Below, in pieces: positions 1 through 9,559 of a stretch of 64,000 nucleotides of DNA. The stretch comes from Actinopolyspora lacussalsi subsp. righensis. Lineage in GTDB: Bacteria > Actinomycetota > Actinomycetes > Mycobacteriales > Pseudonocardiaceae. Under the pieces are notes generated by a model. It saw only the letters and a program-made list of their open reading frames with translations. It did not search any database and had not been told where the DNA came from. Within the stretch, counting starts at the first letter, position 1. Every line of letters starts with the position of its first letter. Both the position numbers and the translations under genes were made by a program. The stretch spans positions 186,001 through 250,000 of the forward strand of contig NZ_FPAT01000003.1 in assembly GCF_900116555.1 (NCBI RefSeq). The letters run 5' to 3'.

Positions 1-64
1 CACGATAGCTTCTGGTCAAGCATACCGACCGGCTGGTCTGTCGCCGAGTGATGAGGAGCCCCGC

Positions 65-1165
65 ATGCGCGCCGCCGTACACACCGCAGCGAACGAACCG
101 CTGCGGATCGAGGAGATCGAAGCAGAGCGTCCCGCCGAGGGTGAGGTTGCCATCGACGTGACTTCCTGCGGTGCGTGCCACTCGGACCTGCACGTGCTGA
201 AGGGCGAGTTGCCGTTTCCCACCCCCGCGGTGCTCGGCCACGAGGTCGCCGGGGTGATCAGCGAGCTGGGAAGTTCGGTCAGCGGTCTGGAGGTCGGTGA
301 CCGCGTGGTCACCAGCTTCATCATGCCGTGCGGCAGATGCGCGCAGTGCGCGGCGGGCAACGAGGAGATCTGCCTGGAGTTCTTCGCCTACAACCGCGCC
401 AAGGGGCAGCTCTACGACGGGCGGACCAGGCTCTCGCGCGGCGACGGTGAACCTGTGTGGATGTACTCGATGGGTGGGCTGGCCCAACGCGCGGTCACCC
501 CCGCCACCTCGGTGTACCGGGTGCCGGACGGGGTGGAGCTTACGGACGTGGCGGCTGTCGGCTGTTCGACCATGACCGCCTACGGGGCGCTGCGGCACGC
601 CGCCGACGTGCGGGTGGGCGACACGGTGGCCGTGGTCGCTGCCGGAGGCGTGGGATCGGCGCTGATCCAGCTGGCGCGGGTCTTCGGGGCCGCCGAGATC
701 ATCGCGGTGGACGTCGCGGCGGAGAAGTTGGAGGCGGCTCGGGAGCTCGGCGCCACCAGCACGGTCAACTCGACCGAGACGGACCCGGCGACGGCGGTCC
801 GCGAACTCACCGGTGGACGCGGTGTGGACGTCGCCTTCGAGGCGCTGGGCTCGTCCCGGACCTTCGAGGTGGCGCGGGACTCGGTGGTCGAGGGCGGTCA
901 GGTCGTCGTGGTGGGCATCGCGCCGCCCGGTGACATGGGAGAGCTGAACCTGGGCACCATCGCCCGACGCAAACTGCAGGTCAAGGGCTCCTACGGCGCC
1001 AAACCCCGCAGGGACATGCCGGTGCTGCTGGATCTGGTGGCCCGTGGACTGCTGCGGCCGCAGGACGCGATCAGCGAGCACTACCCGCTGGAGCGGGCGG
1101 CCGAGGCATTCGCCGCGCTGGACCGGGGGGAGATCCGCGGGAGGGCCGTGATCGACGTGGCGTAA
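65..1165 (+). CDS. Zinc-dependent alcohol dehydrogenase (MDR superfamily)
   Basis: A 366-residue medium-chain dehydrogenase that would oxidise or reduce an alcohol/aldehyde with NAD(P). The N-terminal GroES-like domain carries the catalytic zinc ligands (Cys in SCGACHSD, His in LGHEVAG). The structural-zinc lobe is C-x2-C-x2-C-x7-C (CGRCAQC...EEIC, about residues 90-103). The Rossmann domain has AAGGVGSA near residue 195. ATG is preceded by GAGGAG at a good distance. The length is normal for the family. It stands alone: the next gene is convergent, and a dispersed repeat follows its stop. The substrate cannot be told from sequence. Confidence 0.93.
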   Translation: MRAAVHTAANEPLRIEEIEAERPAEGEVAIDVTSCGACHSDLHVLKGELPFPTPAVLGHEVAGVISELGSSVSGLEVGDRVVTSFIMPCGRCAQCAAGNEEICLEFFAYNRAKGQLYDGRTRLSRGDGEPVWMYSMGGLAQRAVTPATSVYRVPDGVELTDVAAVGCSTMTAYGALRHAADVRVGDTVAVVAAGGVGSALIQLARVFGAAEIIAVDVAAEKLEAARELGATSTVNSTETDPATAVRELTGGRGVDVAFEALGSSRTFEVARDSVVEGGQVVVVGIAPPGDMGELNLGTIARRKLQVKGSYGAKPRRDMPVLLDLVARGLLRPQDAISEHYPLERAAEAFAALDRGEIRGRAVIDVA

Positions 1166-1206
1166 TGATTACTTCGGCGTCTCGGGAGCTTGGCGGGGTG
1201 GTCGAA

Positions 1207-1264
1207 GTGGCGGAACCTCTCGTACGGCTCTCGCTGCGGCGAAGCCCGAGATCGAGTAGTTACT
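1207..1264 (+). repeat. Dispersed intergenic repeat, copy A
   Basis: This segment shares the core GGCGGAACCTC, then a CGGCTCTCGCT-like stretch and ATCGAGTAGT, with 16279-16335, and more loosely with 28471-28525 and 41757-41818. It lies just after the alcohol dehydrogenase stop and before the end of vapC. No coding role is seen. Confidence 0.6.
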
Positions 1265-1311
1265 GCGGGAGGGGTTCGCCATCGAGGTCTGCGACACCCG
1301 TGAGGAGAGCT

Positions 1312-1740
1312 TCAGCCCAGCGGGTGGCGCCAGCGGAGTCCGGGGTAGCGGGCGAACCCGCGATCGGCGGTGATCCATTCGCAGCCGTGCTCGATGGCGA
1401 TGGCTGCGAGGTAAGCGTCCGGAACGAGGTTCCCCTTGGCCTCGGCCTTGCGACACAGCTCGGTGAAGATCTCCCAGTGGCGCGGGCCGGGTTCGGCGGG
1501 GACGAAAGCGGGCGCGGAACGGATGGTGGCAACCATGTCGAGCGCCGACTCGACCGACAGTGGACGATCGAAGATCTTCTTGTTCGTCACGATCCGCACG
1601 TACCCACTGAACACCAGCGAAGGTATCGCCAGCGGTACCGGGCCGTTCAGCGCCTCCTGCAGCCAACGATAGTACTCGGGTTGCTCGGCGAATGAGACGT
1701 TCTGCGAGTTGACCAGAACGTTCACGTCACAAGCGATCAA
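1312..1740 (-). CDS. vapC: VapC-type PIN-domain ribonuclease toxin
   Basis: A 142-residue PIN-domain protein, the toxin half of a VapBC pair that would cleave RNA. The acidic metal-binding residues are visible: Asp5 in IACDVNVLV, Asp in VPDAYLAAIAIEHG and Asp in WITADRGF. The reading frame opens with TTG at 1740, which overlaps the vapB stop as TTGA. The toxin is therefore translationally coupled to its antitoxin, and no better start is seen downstream. The length is typical. The target RNA is unknown. Family identity is firm; activity is inferred. Confidence 0.9.
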   Translation of the reverse strand: MIACDVNVLVNSQNVSFAEQPEYYRWLQEALNGPVPLAIPSLVFSGYVRIVTNKKIFDRPLSVESALDMVATIRSAPAFVPAEPGPRHWEIFTELCRKAEAKGNLVPDAYLAAIAIEHGCEWITADRGFARYPGLRWRHPLG

Positions 1741-1994
1741 TCCTGGTTCTCCATCATTTCGAGCAGCGCGGCGTTGTCGTTCAGGTCGACGCCGGGACGC
1801 ACTCCGCCGAGATCATAGGTCGGCAGCGTGAATTCGGACCCGGTGTCACTGCTCATGCGGGCGTACTGTAGCTCGGCGAAACGAAGGTCCTGTTCGATCA
1901 GCGCGCTGACCGTGGTCTGCTGCTCGAGAGCACGCGACTTGAGCTCACCGAGCAGCTGTTCGTCTATCGTGATCGTCGTCCTCGTAGTGCTCAT
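1737..1994 (-). CDS. vapB: VapB-type ribbon-helix-helix antitoxin
   Basis: An 85-residue antitoxin. The N-terminus (MSTTRTTITIDEQLL) is a ribbon-helix-helix DNA-binding strand and helix. The C-terminus (about residues 50-85) is acidic, as expected for the part that plugs the VapC active site. The ATG at 1994 is chosen over an upstream ATG at 2021 because the family begins right at the beta strand. It overlaps vapC by 4 nt. VapB normally represses its own operon with VapC as co-repressor, but no clear operator was found upstream. Confidence 0.88.
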   Translation of the reverse strand: MSTTRTTITIDEQLLGELKSRALEQQTTVSALIEQDLRFAELQYARMSSDTGSEFTLPTYDLGGVRPGVDLNDNAALLEMMENQD

Positions 1995-2100
1995 ACATCC
2001 AAGCATAACCAGCATGCACACTGATGCGCATCGCTCGAACGAGCGAGATCCGAGGAAGGCCGTCGGACGAATCCCTGGGGCGGCACGACCGCGAGCGGCC

Positions 2101-2565
2101 TCACTCCGGCGGCGGGTAGCCGGGCGGGTGGCCGAGCTGGTCGGCCAACCGCCCCTCCCGCATCCGCTTGGCCACGTCGTGCCGCACGTACAGGATGTAG
2201 CCCCAGATGAGCGCGAAGACCACTCCCATGATCCCCACCGCCGGGTGCACGAAGTAGCAGCCGATCAGGCACAGCTGCAGCGCCAGCGCCACACCGAGCC
2301 CCCACCGGCGGCCCTGCACCCCGCTCGCCGCCAGCAGCAGCACGGTCAGCACCGCGACCACGACGAACCCGGCGCTGCTCACTCCCGCCCCGAGCTGCCA
2401 GACCACCGGCAGCGCCAGGCCGAACACGATGAACTCCAGCACCAGCGTGCCCGCCATGATGCCGCGCAGCCCCTTCCAGGGATCGCGCACCTCGGGCGGC
2501 GCCTCGGGAAGTCCCGAGGAACGCCGCCCGGATTCCTCGCCGGGGGAATCACGCTGGTCGCTCAC
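2101..2565 (-). CDS. DUF4233 membrane protein
   Basis: A 154-residue membrane protein with an approximately 30-residue polar N-terminus, about four transmembrane segments (roughly residues 32-125) and a basic C-terminal tail ending in a Pro-rich stretch. This is the DUF4233 family found directly downstream of folC in actinobacteria (Rv2446c position). The start is GTG and overlaps the folC stop as GTGA, so the genes are translationally coupled. Function is unknown; the constant pairing suggests co-expression with folate metabolism rather than a proven role in it. Confidence 0.9.
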   Translation of the reverse strand: MSDQRDSPGEESGRRSSGLPEAPPEVRDPWKGLRGIMAGTLVLEFIVFGLALPVVWQLGAGVSSAGFVVVAVLTVLLLAASGVQGRRWGLGVALALQLCLIGCYFVHPAVGIMGVVFALIWGYILYVRHDVAKRMREGRLADQLGHPPGYPPPE

Positions 2566-3989
2566 GTGGGCTCCTTGCCGAACAGGGCGCGGGCCTCGCC
2601 CGCGGTGACCACCGAACCGGTGATCACGATTCCCGCCCCCGAGATGGACTCGCTCGGATCGGTGGTGTGCTCGGCGAGGCTGATCGCCGAGGCGACCGCG
2701 TCGTCCAGCCTCGGCTCGGTGTGCACCCGATCCCTGCCGAACAGTTCCTCGGCCAGCACCGCCAGATCGTCCGGGTCCATGGACCGAGGCGCGGAGTTGC
2801 GGGTGACGACGAGTTCCTCGAACACCGGTTCCAGTTCCGCCAGGATACCCCTGGCGTCCTTGTCGGCCATGACACCGACCACGCCGATCAGCCGCCGGAA
2901 CGAGAACTCGGAACTGACGGCGTCGGCCAGCGCACGCGCGCCGTGGGGATTGTGCGCGGCGTCGACCAGCACGCTGGGGGCGGAGCGCACCCGCTCCAGC
3001 CTGCCGGGAGTGATCACCTCGGCGAAGGCGTCCCTGACCTGCTCGATGTCGAGCTGGCGCTCCGAACCGGCGCCGAAGAACGCCTCCACGGCGGCCAGCG
3101 CCAGCGCCGCGTTGTGCGCCTGGTGCTCACCGTGCACGGGCAGGAAAACGTCCTCGTAGACGCCGCCCAGCCCCTGCAGCCGCAGCATCTGGCCGCCGAC
3201 GGCCACGGAGCGCTCCAGCACGCCGAACTCGTGGCCCGCGCGGGCCACGGTGGCGTCGACCTCGGCCACCCGTCGCAGGATCGGCTCCTGCGCCTCGGGG
3301 GTCTGCGAGGCCAGCACCACCACCGAACCCTCCTTGATGATTCCCGCCTTCTCCTCGGCGATGTCCGCCACGTCGTTGCCGAGGTACTCGGCGTGGTCCA
3401 GCGAGATCGGGCACAGCACCGCGACCTGGGCGTCGGCGACGTTGGTGGCGTCCCAGCCGCCTCCCATGCCGACCTCCAGCACGGCCGTCTCCACCGGGGC
3501 CTCGGCGAAGGCGGCGAAGGCCATGCCGGTCAGCACCTCGAACTTGCTCATCGGGACCTCGCTGTTGGAGTCCACGATGGACACGTACGGCGCGATGTCG
3601 CGGTAGGCCTCGACGTAGCCGGCCGGGCTGATCGGGGCGCCGTCGATGCTGATGCGCTCGGTGACCAGCTGCAGGTGCGGGCTGCTGTAGCGCCCGACCC
3701 GCAGGCCGATGCGGCTCAGCAGCGCGTCGACCATGCGGGCGGTGGAGGATTTGCCGTTGGTCCCCCCTACGTGTACGACCGGGTAGCCACGCTGCGGCTC
3801 GGCGAGCAGATCGGTCAGCGCCCTGATCCGGTCCAGCGTGGGCTCGATCTTGGTTTCGGGCCAGCGCTCGTTGAGCTCGGACTCGACGACCCGCAGTTCC
3901 TGCAGGTTGCCGGGCTCGGAGTCGGCCACCAATTCACTCTCCTCCCAGGTGCGGCCGTCCCGCTCGACGGCCGCACCGGACACGGTCAC
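2562..3989 (-). CDS. folC: Bifunctional folylpolyglutamate synthase / dihydrofolate synthase
   Basis: A 475-residue Mur-ligase-like enzyme that adds glutamate to dihydropteroate and to folates in the cytoplasm. It has the ATP-binding loop GGTNGKSST (about residues 75-83), the family SPHL motif that follows, and the [12 protein letters not shown] region of FolC. The C-terminal ligase domain contains DAAHNPHGA. The length is usual for actinobacteria. GTG at 3989 overlaps the valS stop by 4 nt, and the gene overlaps DUF4233 downstream by 4 nt. The order valS-folC-DUF4233 is one coupled operon. Confidence 0.96.
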   Translation of the reverse strand: MTVSGAAVERDGRTWEESELVADSEPGNLQELRVVESELNERWPETKIEPTLDRIRALTDLLAEPQRGYPVVHVGGTNGKSSTARMVDALLSRIGLRVGRYSSPHLQLVTERISIDGAPISPAGYVEAYRDIAPYVSIVDSNSEVPMSKFEVLTGMAFAAFAEAPVETAVLEVGMGGGWDATNVADAQVAVLCPISLDHAEYLGNDVADIAEEKAGIIKEGSVVVLASQTPEAQEPILRRVAEVDATVARAGHEFGVLERSVAVGGQMLRLQGLGGVYEDVFLPVHGEHQAHNAALALAAVEAFFGAGSERQLDIEQVRDAFAEVITPGRLERVRSAPSVLVDAAHNPHGARALADAVSSEFSFRRLIGVVGVMADKDARGILAELEPVFEELVVTRNSAPRSMDPDDLAVLAEELFGRDRVHTEPRLDDAVASAISLAEHTTDPSESISGAGIVITGSVVTAGEARALFGKEPT

Positions 3990-6634
3990 GCCCCCGGAAG
4001 CGATTCCAGCCGGGTGTTGATTCGTTCGATCTCGGCGAGCGCGTTGGCGCGCCGCGTACGGATCTTCTCCACGACCTCGTCGGGTGCCTTCTCGGTGAAC
4101 GAGGGATTGTTCAGTTTCTGCTCGGTACCGGCGAGTTCCTTCTCGGCGGCCTCGAGGTCCTTGTTCAGGCGCTTGCGCTCCGCCGCGACGTCCACCGCCC
4201 CCGACAGGTCCAGCCGCACGGCCACGTCGCCGCCGGCCAGGCCGACCTTCAGCTCCGAGGACGCGTTGAAGTTCTCCCCCGGTTCGGTGAGCTTGACCAG
4301 CGCACGGATCGCCGCCTCGTGCTCGGCGATGCCGACTTCGGACAGCCCCTCCAGTTCGGCCGCGACCTTCTGATTGGGTTTGACCCCCTGATCAGCCCGG
4401 AACCTGCGTATCTCGGTGACCAGCGAGCGAACCGCGTCGATCCGCTCGGCCGCCGCGGTGTCGGCCGGGTGCCGTGTCGGGGTGGGCCAGTCGGCGATGA
4501 CGACCGACTCCCGACCGGTCAGCGCCGTCCACAGCGCCTCGGTCACGAACGGGATCGTGGGGTGCAGCAGCCGCAGCAGGACGTCGAGCACGTGGCCGAG
4601 CACCTCTCGGGTGGCCTCGGCGCGCCGCCCGCCCTCGTCCAGCTGGACCTTGGAAAGCTCCACGTACCAGTCGCAGAACTCGTCCCAGGTGAAGTGGTAG
4701 AGCGCCTCGACCGACTTGGCGAACTGGAAGTCCTCCAGCAGCTCGTCCACCTCGGTGACCAACGCGTCCGCCCGGTCCAGGATCCAGCGATCGGCGTCGG
4801 TGAGCTCGGCGCGGTCCGGCAGCCGCTCGGGGACGTGGGCGTCCTTGCCGAGGGCGAACTTGGTGGCGTTGAACAGCTTGGTAACGAAGCTGCGCGCCCC
4901 GGCGACCCACTCGTCGCTCATCGGGGCGTCGGCGCCGGGGTTGGCTCCCCTGGCGAGCGTGAACCGCACGGCGTCGGTGCCGTAGGTCTCGATCCACTGC
5001 AACGGGTCCACGGTGTTGCCGGAGGACTTCGACATCTTCTTGCCGTGCTTGTCCCGCACGATGCCGTGCAGCGCGATCCTGCGGAACGGCACGGCCTGCT
5101 CCGGCTCGCGGTCGGACATGCCGTAGAGCCCCAGCATCATCATCCGCGCCACCCAGAAGAACAGGATGTCGTAGCCGGTGACCAGCACGCTGGTGGGGTA
5201 GAACTTGCGCAGGTCGGCGGTGTCGTCCGGCCACCCCAGGGTGGAGAACGGCCACAGCCCGGAGGAGAACCAGGTGTCGAGCACGTCCTCGTCCTGGTGC
5301 CACCCCTCGCCGGTGGGCGGCTGCTCGTCCGGGCCGACGCAGACGACCTCGCCTCCCGGCCCGTACCAGATGGGGATGCGGTGGCCCCACCACATCTGCC
5401 TGGAGATGGCCCAGTCGTGCAGGTTGTCGATCCAGTCGAAGTAGCGCTTGGCCAGTTCGGGCGGGTGCACCTCGACCCGGCCGTCGCGCACCGCGTCCCC
5501 GGCGGCCTTCGCCAGCGGGCCGACCTTGACGAACCACTGCATGGAGAGCCGCGGCTCGATGGGCTCCTTGGAGCGCGAGCTGTGGCCCACGCTGTGGGTG
5601 TAGGGGCGCTTCTCCGCGACGATGCGGTCCTGCTCGCGCAGGGCCTCCCGCACGGCGACGCGGGCCTCGAACCGGTCCATGCCGTCGAACCGGGTGCCGG
5701 TTCCGGCGATGCGCCCGCGTTCGTCCATGATCGTCGGCATGGGCAGGTCGTGCCTGCGGCCGATCTCGAAGTCGTTGGGGTCGTGCGCCGGGGTCACCTT
5801 GACGGCGCCGCTGCCGAACTCCGGATCGACGTGCTCGTCGGCCACGATCGGGATCCCGCGTCCGGTCAGCGGGAGCTCGATCTCGGTACCGATCAGGTGG
5901 CGGTAGCGCTCGTCGTCGGGATGCACCGCGACCGCCGTGTCACCGAGCATGGTCTCCACCCGGGTGGTGGCCACCTCGAGCGCCGAGTCCCCGTCGCCGT
6001 AGCGCATGGTGACGAGCTCGCCCTCGACCTCGCGGTGTTCGACCTCGATGTCGGAGATGGCGGTACGCATCTCCGGCGACCAGTTGACCAGCTGTTCGGC
6101 GCGGTAGATCAGCCCGTCGTCGTAGAGCCGCTTGAACATCGTGTCGACGGCGCGGGAGAGTCCGGAGTCCATGGTGAACCGCTCGCGGGTCCAGTCCACC
6201 CCGTCACCGAGGTGACGCATCTGGGACAGGATCGAACCGCCGTGCTGTTCCTTCCACTGCCAGACCCGTTCCAGGAAGCCCTCCCGGCCGAGCTCGCGGT
6301 GGTCGATGCCCTCCTGCTGCAGCTGTCGTTCGACCAGCGCCTGCACCGCGATGCTGGCGTGGTCCATGCCGGGCAGCCAGAGAGCCTCGTAGCCCTGCAT
6401 CCTGCGGCGTCGCGTGAGCAGATCCATCAGGGTGTGCTCGAACGCGTGACCGATGTGCAGGCTGCCGGTGACGTTCGGCGGGGGGATGACGATCGAGAAC
6501 GGCGGGCGGTCGCTGTCCGCGTCAGCGGTGAAGTATCCGGCGTCTACCCAGCGCTGATACAGCTCGGCCTCTACGTCGGCCGGGTTCCAGGTCGACGGAA
6601 GTTCACGGGGCTGTGCTGGGCTGGTCTGTGTCAC
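3986..6634 (-). CDS. valS: Valine--tRNA ligase
   Basis: An 882-residue class Ia aminoacyl-tRNA synthetase that charges tRNA-Val. The HIGH signature ([10 protein letters not shown]) is near residue 60. The CP1 editing domain follows, and KMSKSSGN closes the Rossmann fold. The C-terminus (about 815-880) is the expected heptad-rich coiled coil that binds tRNA. The start is GTG at 6634. It is the first gene of the valS-folC-DUF4233 operon, and an 88-nt gap separates it from a divergent gene. No T-box leader was recognised. Confidence 0.97.
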   Translation of the reverse strand: MTQTSPAQPRELPSTWNPADVEAELYQRWVDAGYFTADADSDRPPFSIVIPPPNVTGSLHIGHAFEHTLMDLLTRRRRMQGYEALWLPGMDHASIAVQALVERQLQQEGIDHRELGREGFLERVWQWKEQHGGSILSQMRHLGDGVDWTRERFTMDSGLSRAVDTMFKRLYDDGLIYRAEQLVNWSPEMRTAISDIEVEHREVEGELVTMRYGDGDSALEVATTRVETMLGDTAVAVHPDDERYRHLIGTEIELPLTGRGIPIVADEHVDPEFGSGAVKVTPAHDPNDFEIGRRHDLPMPTIMDERGRIAGTGTRFDGMDRFEARVAVREALREQDRIVAEKRPYTHSVGHSSRSKEPIEPRLSMQWFVKVGPLAKAAGDAVRDGRVEVHPPELAKRYFDWIDNLHDWAISRQMWWGHRIPIWYGPGGEVVCVGPDEQPPTGEGWHQDEDVLDTWFSSGLWPFSTLGWPDDTADLRKFYPTSVLVTGYDILFFWVARMMMLGLYGMSDREPEQAVPFRRIALHGIVRDKHGKKMSKSSGNTVDPLQWIETYGTDAVRFTLARGANPGADAPMSDEWVAGARSFVTKLFNATKFALGKDAHVPERLPDRAELTDADRWILDRADALVTEVDELLEDFQFAKSVEALYHFTWDEFCDWYVELSKVQLDEGGRRAEATREVLGHVLDVLLRLLHPTIPFVTEALWTALTGRESVVIADWPTPTRHPADTAAAERIDAVRSLVTEIRRFRADQGVKPNQKVAAELEGLSEVGIAEHEAAIRALVKLTEPGENFNASSELKVGLAGGDVAVRLDLSGAVDVAAERKRLNKDLEAAEKELAGTEQKLNNPSFTEKAPDEVVEKIRTRRANALAEIERINTRLESLPGA

Positions 6635-6722
6635 ACCGGGATTCTACGAACCCCGTCGGGCATCCTTGTACGGTGCTAGGCTTCAACGGCGGAACCGAGC
6701 GTGGGAAGGCGGCCTGCGAACC

Positions 6723-7400
6723 ATGGACGAAGCCGGTCTCGACCCGGTCCGGGAGGGTCACCACAGACTGCTTGACCTGGTCAGCGAGCTGGAGACCAGC
6801 GATCTCCGCGAACCCTCCGGGTTGCCCGGGTGGTCGCGCGCCCACGTGGTGGCGCACCTCGCCCACAACGCGATCGCACTGGCGAACATGACCAGCGCCG
6901 CCGGGCGCGGCGAGCTGGTCGACCCGTATCCGGACGGTGACCGCGACGAGGCGATCGAGCGCGACGCCGCGCAGGACGCGATCGGGCTGGTGCAGCAGAC
7001 CGCAACCGCCCACGCGCAGCTGGAGATCGTCTGGGACTCGGTGTCCGAGCAGGACTGGCAGCGGCCGGTGCGGCTCCGCGACGGCACGGTGGCGGGCCTG
7101 GTGTCGTGCCGGTGGCGCGAACTGGAGATCCACATCGTGGACCTGGACCTGGGGCACACCGAGCTGGAGTGGTCGCCGGAGTTCTGCGAGCACACCATCG
7201 ACTTCCTGCTGCCCCGACTGGAGGGCAGCGGGGTCGTGCTCGCTCCCAGCGACCTGGAGCGCACCTGGGAGATCGGCGACTCCCCGACACGGAAGATCGA
7301 GGGATCCGGCGCCTCACTGGCGTGCTGGCTGGCGGGCCGGACCCCGCAGCGGCTCCCGAGCGGCGACGGACCGCTGCCCGAGCTGGGTCCCTGGCCATGA
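6723..7400 (+). CDS. Maleylpyruvate-isomerase-family mycothiol-dependent protein
   Basis: A 225-residue protein with the N-terminal DinB-like four-helix fold of the mycothiol-dependent maleylpyruvate isomerase family. The metal-site histidines are in VVAHLAHNA (about residue 45) and RELEIHIVDLDLG (about 140). A small C-terminal domain follows (AWLAGR-like CWLAGRTPQRL). ATG at 6723 is preferred because it opens the domain, with GGAAGG upstream. Such proteins use mycothiol as cofactor or act as thiol transferases; the actual substrate is unknown. It is divergent from valS. Confidence 0.85.
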   Translation: MDEAGLDPVREGHHRLLDLVSELETSDLREPSGLPGWSRAHVVAHLAHNAIALANMTSAAGRGELVDPYPDGDRDEAIERDAAQDAIGLVQQTATAHAQLEIVWDSVSEQDWQRPVRLRDGTVAGLVSCRWRELEIHIVDLDLGHTELEWSPEFCEHTIDFLLPRLEGSGVVLAPSDLERTWEIGDSPTRKIEGSGASLACWLAGRTPQRLPSGDGPLPELGPWP

Positions 7401-7423
7401 CCGCTCCCCTGGCCGTGAGCCGC

Positions 7424-7448
7424 GCGGCGATTTCGCGGGAAATTTACG
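7424..7448. repeat. Short palindromic repeat, copy 1
   Basis: GCGGCGATTTCGCGGGAAATTTACG-type element with near-inverted arms (ATTTC / GAAAT). The same element recurs at 8401-8425 and 16514-16536. Copies 1 and 2 bracket the two-gene toxin-antitoxin-like unit as direct repeats 977 nt apart. Confidence 0.7.
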
Positions 7449-7544
7449 CCCGGCCGCAAGCGCGACTCCCCGCCGCTCCGGACTCTCGCCGCTCGATCGT
7501 GGCCACAACTTGCCGCGAGTTCAGAATTAATTCATAATTCGAAT

Positions 7545-8006
7545 GTGACTACCGAAGTTCAGTGGAGCGAACTGCAACGCGATCCGCGTTCCGTGGCGGA
7601 ACGTGCCGAGCAGGGGGCAGTTCGAGTCCGTAGAAGAGGCCGGGCACCGTTACTGCTGTTGCAGGAGGAGGACGTGGCGGTGGCAACCGAGGGCGCGGCC
7701 ACCGCGGCGCGGGCGATGCGCAGCATGCTGCACCACCTGGACTCCGCCGGGATCGCCGAGATGCTCGCCGAGACCTTTCCGTGGACCGATGTACTGCCGG
7801 AAGAGGATCGCCACCGGTTCGCCACCGAGTTCACCAGGGCGTTCGAGACGGCTGCCGAACTCGAACGCTGGAACGTGCTCGCTCAGACCATCCGCGAGTG
7901 GCGCGCCACGGCGGCCGTGCACGCCGATCCCGAGCTGCACCGCGCTCTTTCCGATCCGCTGGAGGAGGACCACGGTGCCGTTCCGCCTCCCGAGACCGAG
8001 CATTGA
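7545..8006 (+). CDS. Phd-like antitoxin candidate
   Basis: A 153-residue protein whose first 45 residues (WSELQRDPRSVAERAEQG, then a basic strand and LLLLQEED) resemble the Phd/YefM antitoxin fold, in which a residue stretch before the gene product's own strand pairs with DNA. The rest is helical and ends in an acidic, disordered tail. GTG at 7545 is used because the overlapping ATG at 7543 is followed at once by a stop. Its stop overlaps the ATG of the next gene as TGATG. Similarity is by eye. The pairing with a RelE-like partner is the main support for an antitoxin role. Confidence 0.6.
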   Translation: MTTEVQWSELQRDPRSVAERAEQGAVRVRRRGRAPLLLLQEEDVAVATEGAATAARAMRSMLHHLDSAGIAEMLAETFPWTDVLPEEDRHRFATEFTRAFETAAELERWNVLAQTIREWRATAAVHADPELHRALSDPLEEDHGAVPPPETEH

Positions 8007-8359
8007 TGCCCGCCAAACGAAACGACCGAGTCGCACCACCTGGCAGGCCAGGAGGTTGGGAACCTCGATTCGCTACCACCGACGCCGCGAAGGGTTGGGA
8101 AGAGCTGTGTCGCCAGGCCCGATCCAACACCTGGGAAGCCTGGATAGTTCTGACCGAACTCCCGACCGAACCGGAGAACCCGGCACGCCAGCACAGACTG
8201 CGGGGGGCGCTGGGACACCGCAAGATCGGACAACGAGAGCTGGCGCAGTGGCAGTACGAAGTCACCGCGAGCGGCAGAATCTGGTACTGCCTCGATCCGG
8301 AGAGCCGGATCGTATGGGTCGTCCACGCGGGAACCGGGCATCCGAGCATCACCGACTGA
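8006..8359 (+). CDS. RelE/HigB-like toxin candidate
   Basis: A 117-residue basic protein. The core (WEELCRQA, RLRGALGHRKIGQRELAQWQYEV, GRIWYCLDPESRIVWVVHAGTGHP) follows the alpha-alpha-beta-beta-beta layout of RelE/ParE/HigB ribonucleases. The pattern ending in AGTGHP recurs in actinobacterial proteins of this type as I remember them. The ATG overlaps the previous stop by one base, giving tight coupling. The acidic partner plus basic toxin layout supports a type II toxin-antitoxin unit. Catalytic residues cannot be assigned with certainty. Confidence 0.62.
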   Translation: MPAKRNDRVAPPGRPGGWEPRFATTDAAKGWEELCRQARSNTWEAWIVLTELPTEPENPARQHRLRGALGHRKIGQRELAQWQYEVTASGRIWYCLDPESRIVWVVHAGTGHPSITD

Positions 8360-8400
8360 ACTCTTCCGGGCAGTCGAACAGCGGCTTTTCGTCCGACCAC

Positions 8401-8425
8401 GCGGCGATTTCGCGAGAAATTTACG
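8401..8425. repeat. Short palindromic repeat, copy 2
   Basis: This copy differs from copy 1 by one base within the 25-nt core (CGCGAG versus CGCGGG). It starts 42 nt after the toxin-like stop. Both copies are followed by a GGCCGCA-type stretch, so similarity extends beyond the palindrome. Confidence 0.7.
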
Positions 8426-8472
8426 TCCCTTCGGCCGCAGAGCTGCCGTCAACGATGCGAGAGCAGCTATGC

Positions 8473-9327
8473 CTAGGTCGTGTTCGCGTTGTTTCTGGTC
8501 AGGGACAGCCGAAGTCCGTCGTTCAGGCGTGAGAGCCGGGTCAGTCGGTAACCGTCGGGCAGGTTCGGAAGGTGCGCCGTCTCGTGCGGCCTGTGGGCCT
8601 CGACGTGGTCGATCAGACCGGCATCGAGATACGGCCGGACTGCCGCGCTGTCCGCAACCAGGCCGACAGCTCGGGCGCCTTCGTGATGGAGCGCGGCAAG
8701 GGCCTGATGCGGATCAGTCGGCAGCGTGGACAGCGACCTGGGGGCGAGCCATTCGGTAGCGGCCGTGGTCGTGTCGTCGTGGACGAGCGTGTCGATCTCG
8801 CCCGGCAGGACCGCGGCATCTCCTGTCAGACTTCCCTCCCGAGTGAGGCAACAGCCCCAGGTGAGCACCGGGCGCTGCCGCTCCAGCGCGGCCAACCACG
8901 GGCCGAGCACCAAGTGGGCTTCCTCGACGAGCAAGCCCTCAACCACGTCGATCCCGGCCTCGCGTAGCAGGGCGGACCCGCCGCGTCCTCGGGAGGTCGG
9001 GTCCAGGACAGCGATGACCACACGGGCGATGCCCGCCTCGATCAGCGCCCGATGACAGGGCGGGGTACGCCCGTGGTGGCAGCACGGTTCCAGCGTGACC
9101 ACGGCGGTCCCACCATCGGCGGCGCTTCCCGCCTGCGCGAGGGCGTGGGCCTCGGCGTGCGACTCGCCTTTCCGACGATGCCACCCCTGCCCGACCAACC
9201 GCCCGTCACCGTCGAGCACCACGCACCCCACCGGAGGATTCGGACTGGTCGTGCCGCATCCCCACGCCGACAGCGCGATCGCGTGACGCATCGCGCGAGT
9301 CTCGACCTCAGCCGTGGTGATCCTCAT
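8473..9327 (-). CDS. RibD-like pyrimidine deaminase with degenerate reductase half
   Basis: A 284-residue protein. The N-terminal half is a clear RibD cytidine-deaminase-like domain with SPNPPVGCVV, the zinc ligand and acid pair HAEAHAL, and the Cys ligands in PCCHHGRTPPC (about residues 78-88). The C-terminal half is only about 140 residues, against about 200 in normal RibD. It lacks the usual EGGP nucleotide motif: the aligned stretch reads GLVADSAAVRPYLDAGLID. So the deaminase looks intact and the reductase does not. No riboflavin genes surround it. It may serve a specialised pathway or be decaying. Confidence 0.82.
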   Translation of the reverse strand: MRITTAEVETRAMRHAIALSAWGCGTTSPNPPVGCVVLDGDGRLVGQGWHRRKGESHAEAHALAQAGSAADGGTAVVTLEPCCHHGRTPPCHRALIEAGIARVVIAVLDPTSRGRGGSALLREAGIDVVEGLLVEEAHLVLGPWLAALERQRPVLTWGCCLTREGSLTGDAAVLPGEIDTLVHDDTTTAATEWLAPRSLSTLPTDPHQALAALHHEGARAVGLVADSAAVRPYLDAGLIDHVEAHRPHETAHLPNLPDGYRLTRLSRLNDGLRLSLTRNNANTT

Positions 9328-9559
9328 GAAGCTGGTCTAGCAGATCAGTGGAGTGTTACTGGGAAATGCTGCCAGTTCATCGCCTCCAGTTGGGCGATCA
9401 TGGGCAGCTCGACGGCTTCTTCCTCACTGGGCAACCCCACGATCACTGATTCACTCCACGATCGGATTCGACTTCGCGAGTGATCCTAACTCGCAACCAC
9501 GACACGATGGGGTGAGACGGTGACGAAGAGTCACCCCCGATGGATCACAGGTCGCCTCG
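9328..9559. other. Intergenic region with no supported gene
   Basis: Between the RibD-like start and the end of a short candidate gene I see no convincing reading frame, tRNA or strong hairpin. It must carry the promoter of the RibD-like gene. Confidence 0.4.

Noticed and set aside
2667-4373. Long plus-strand frames opposite folC and valS, and similar ones opposite gdh, tig and ettA
   Set aside because: They are His/Gly/Arg/Val-rich mirrors of strong genes, as usual in high-GC DNA, and lack start signals and domains.
6635-6722. T-box or other riboswitch before valS
   Set aside because: The gap is only 88 nt, and no T-box motif or clear terminator/antiterminator pair was seen.
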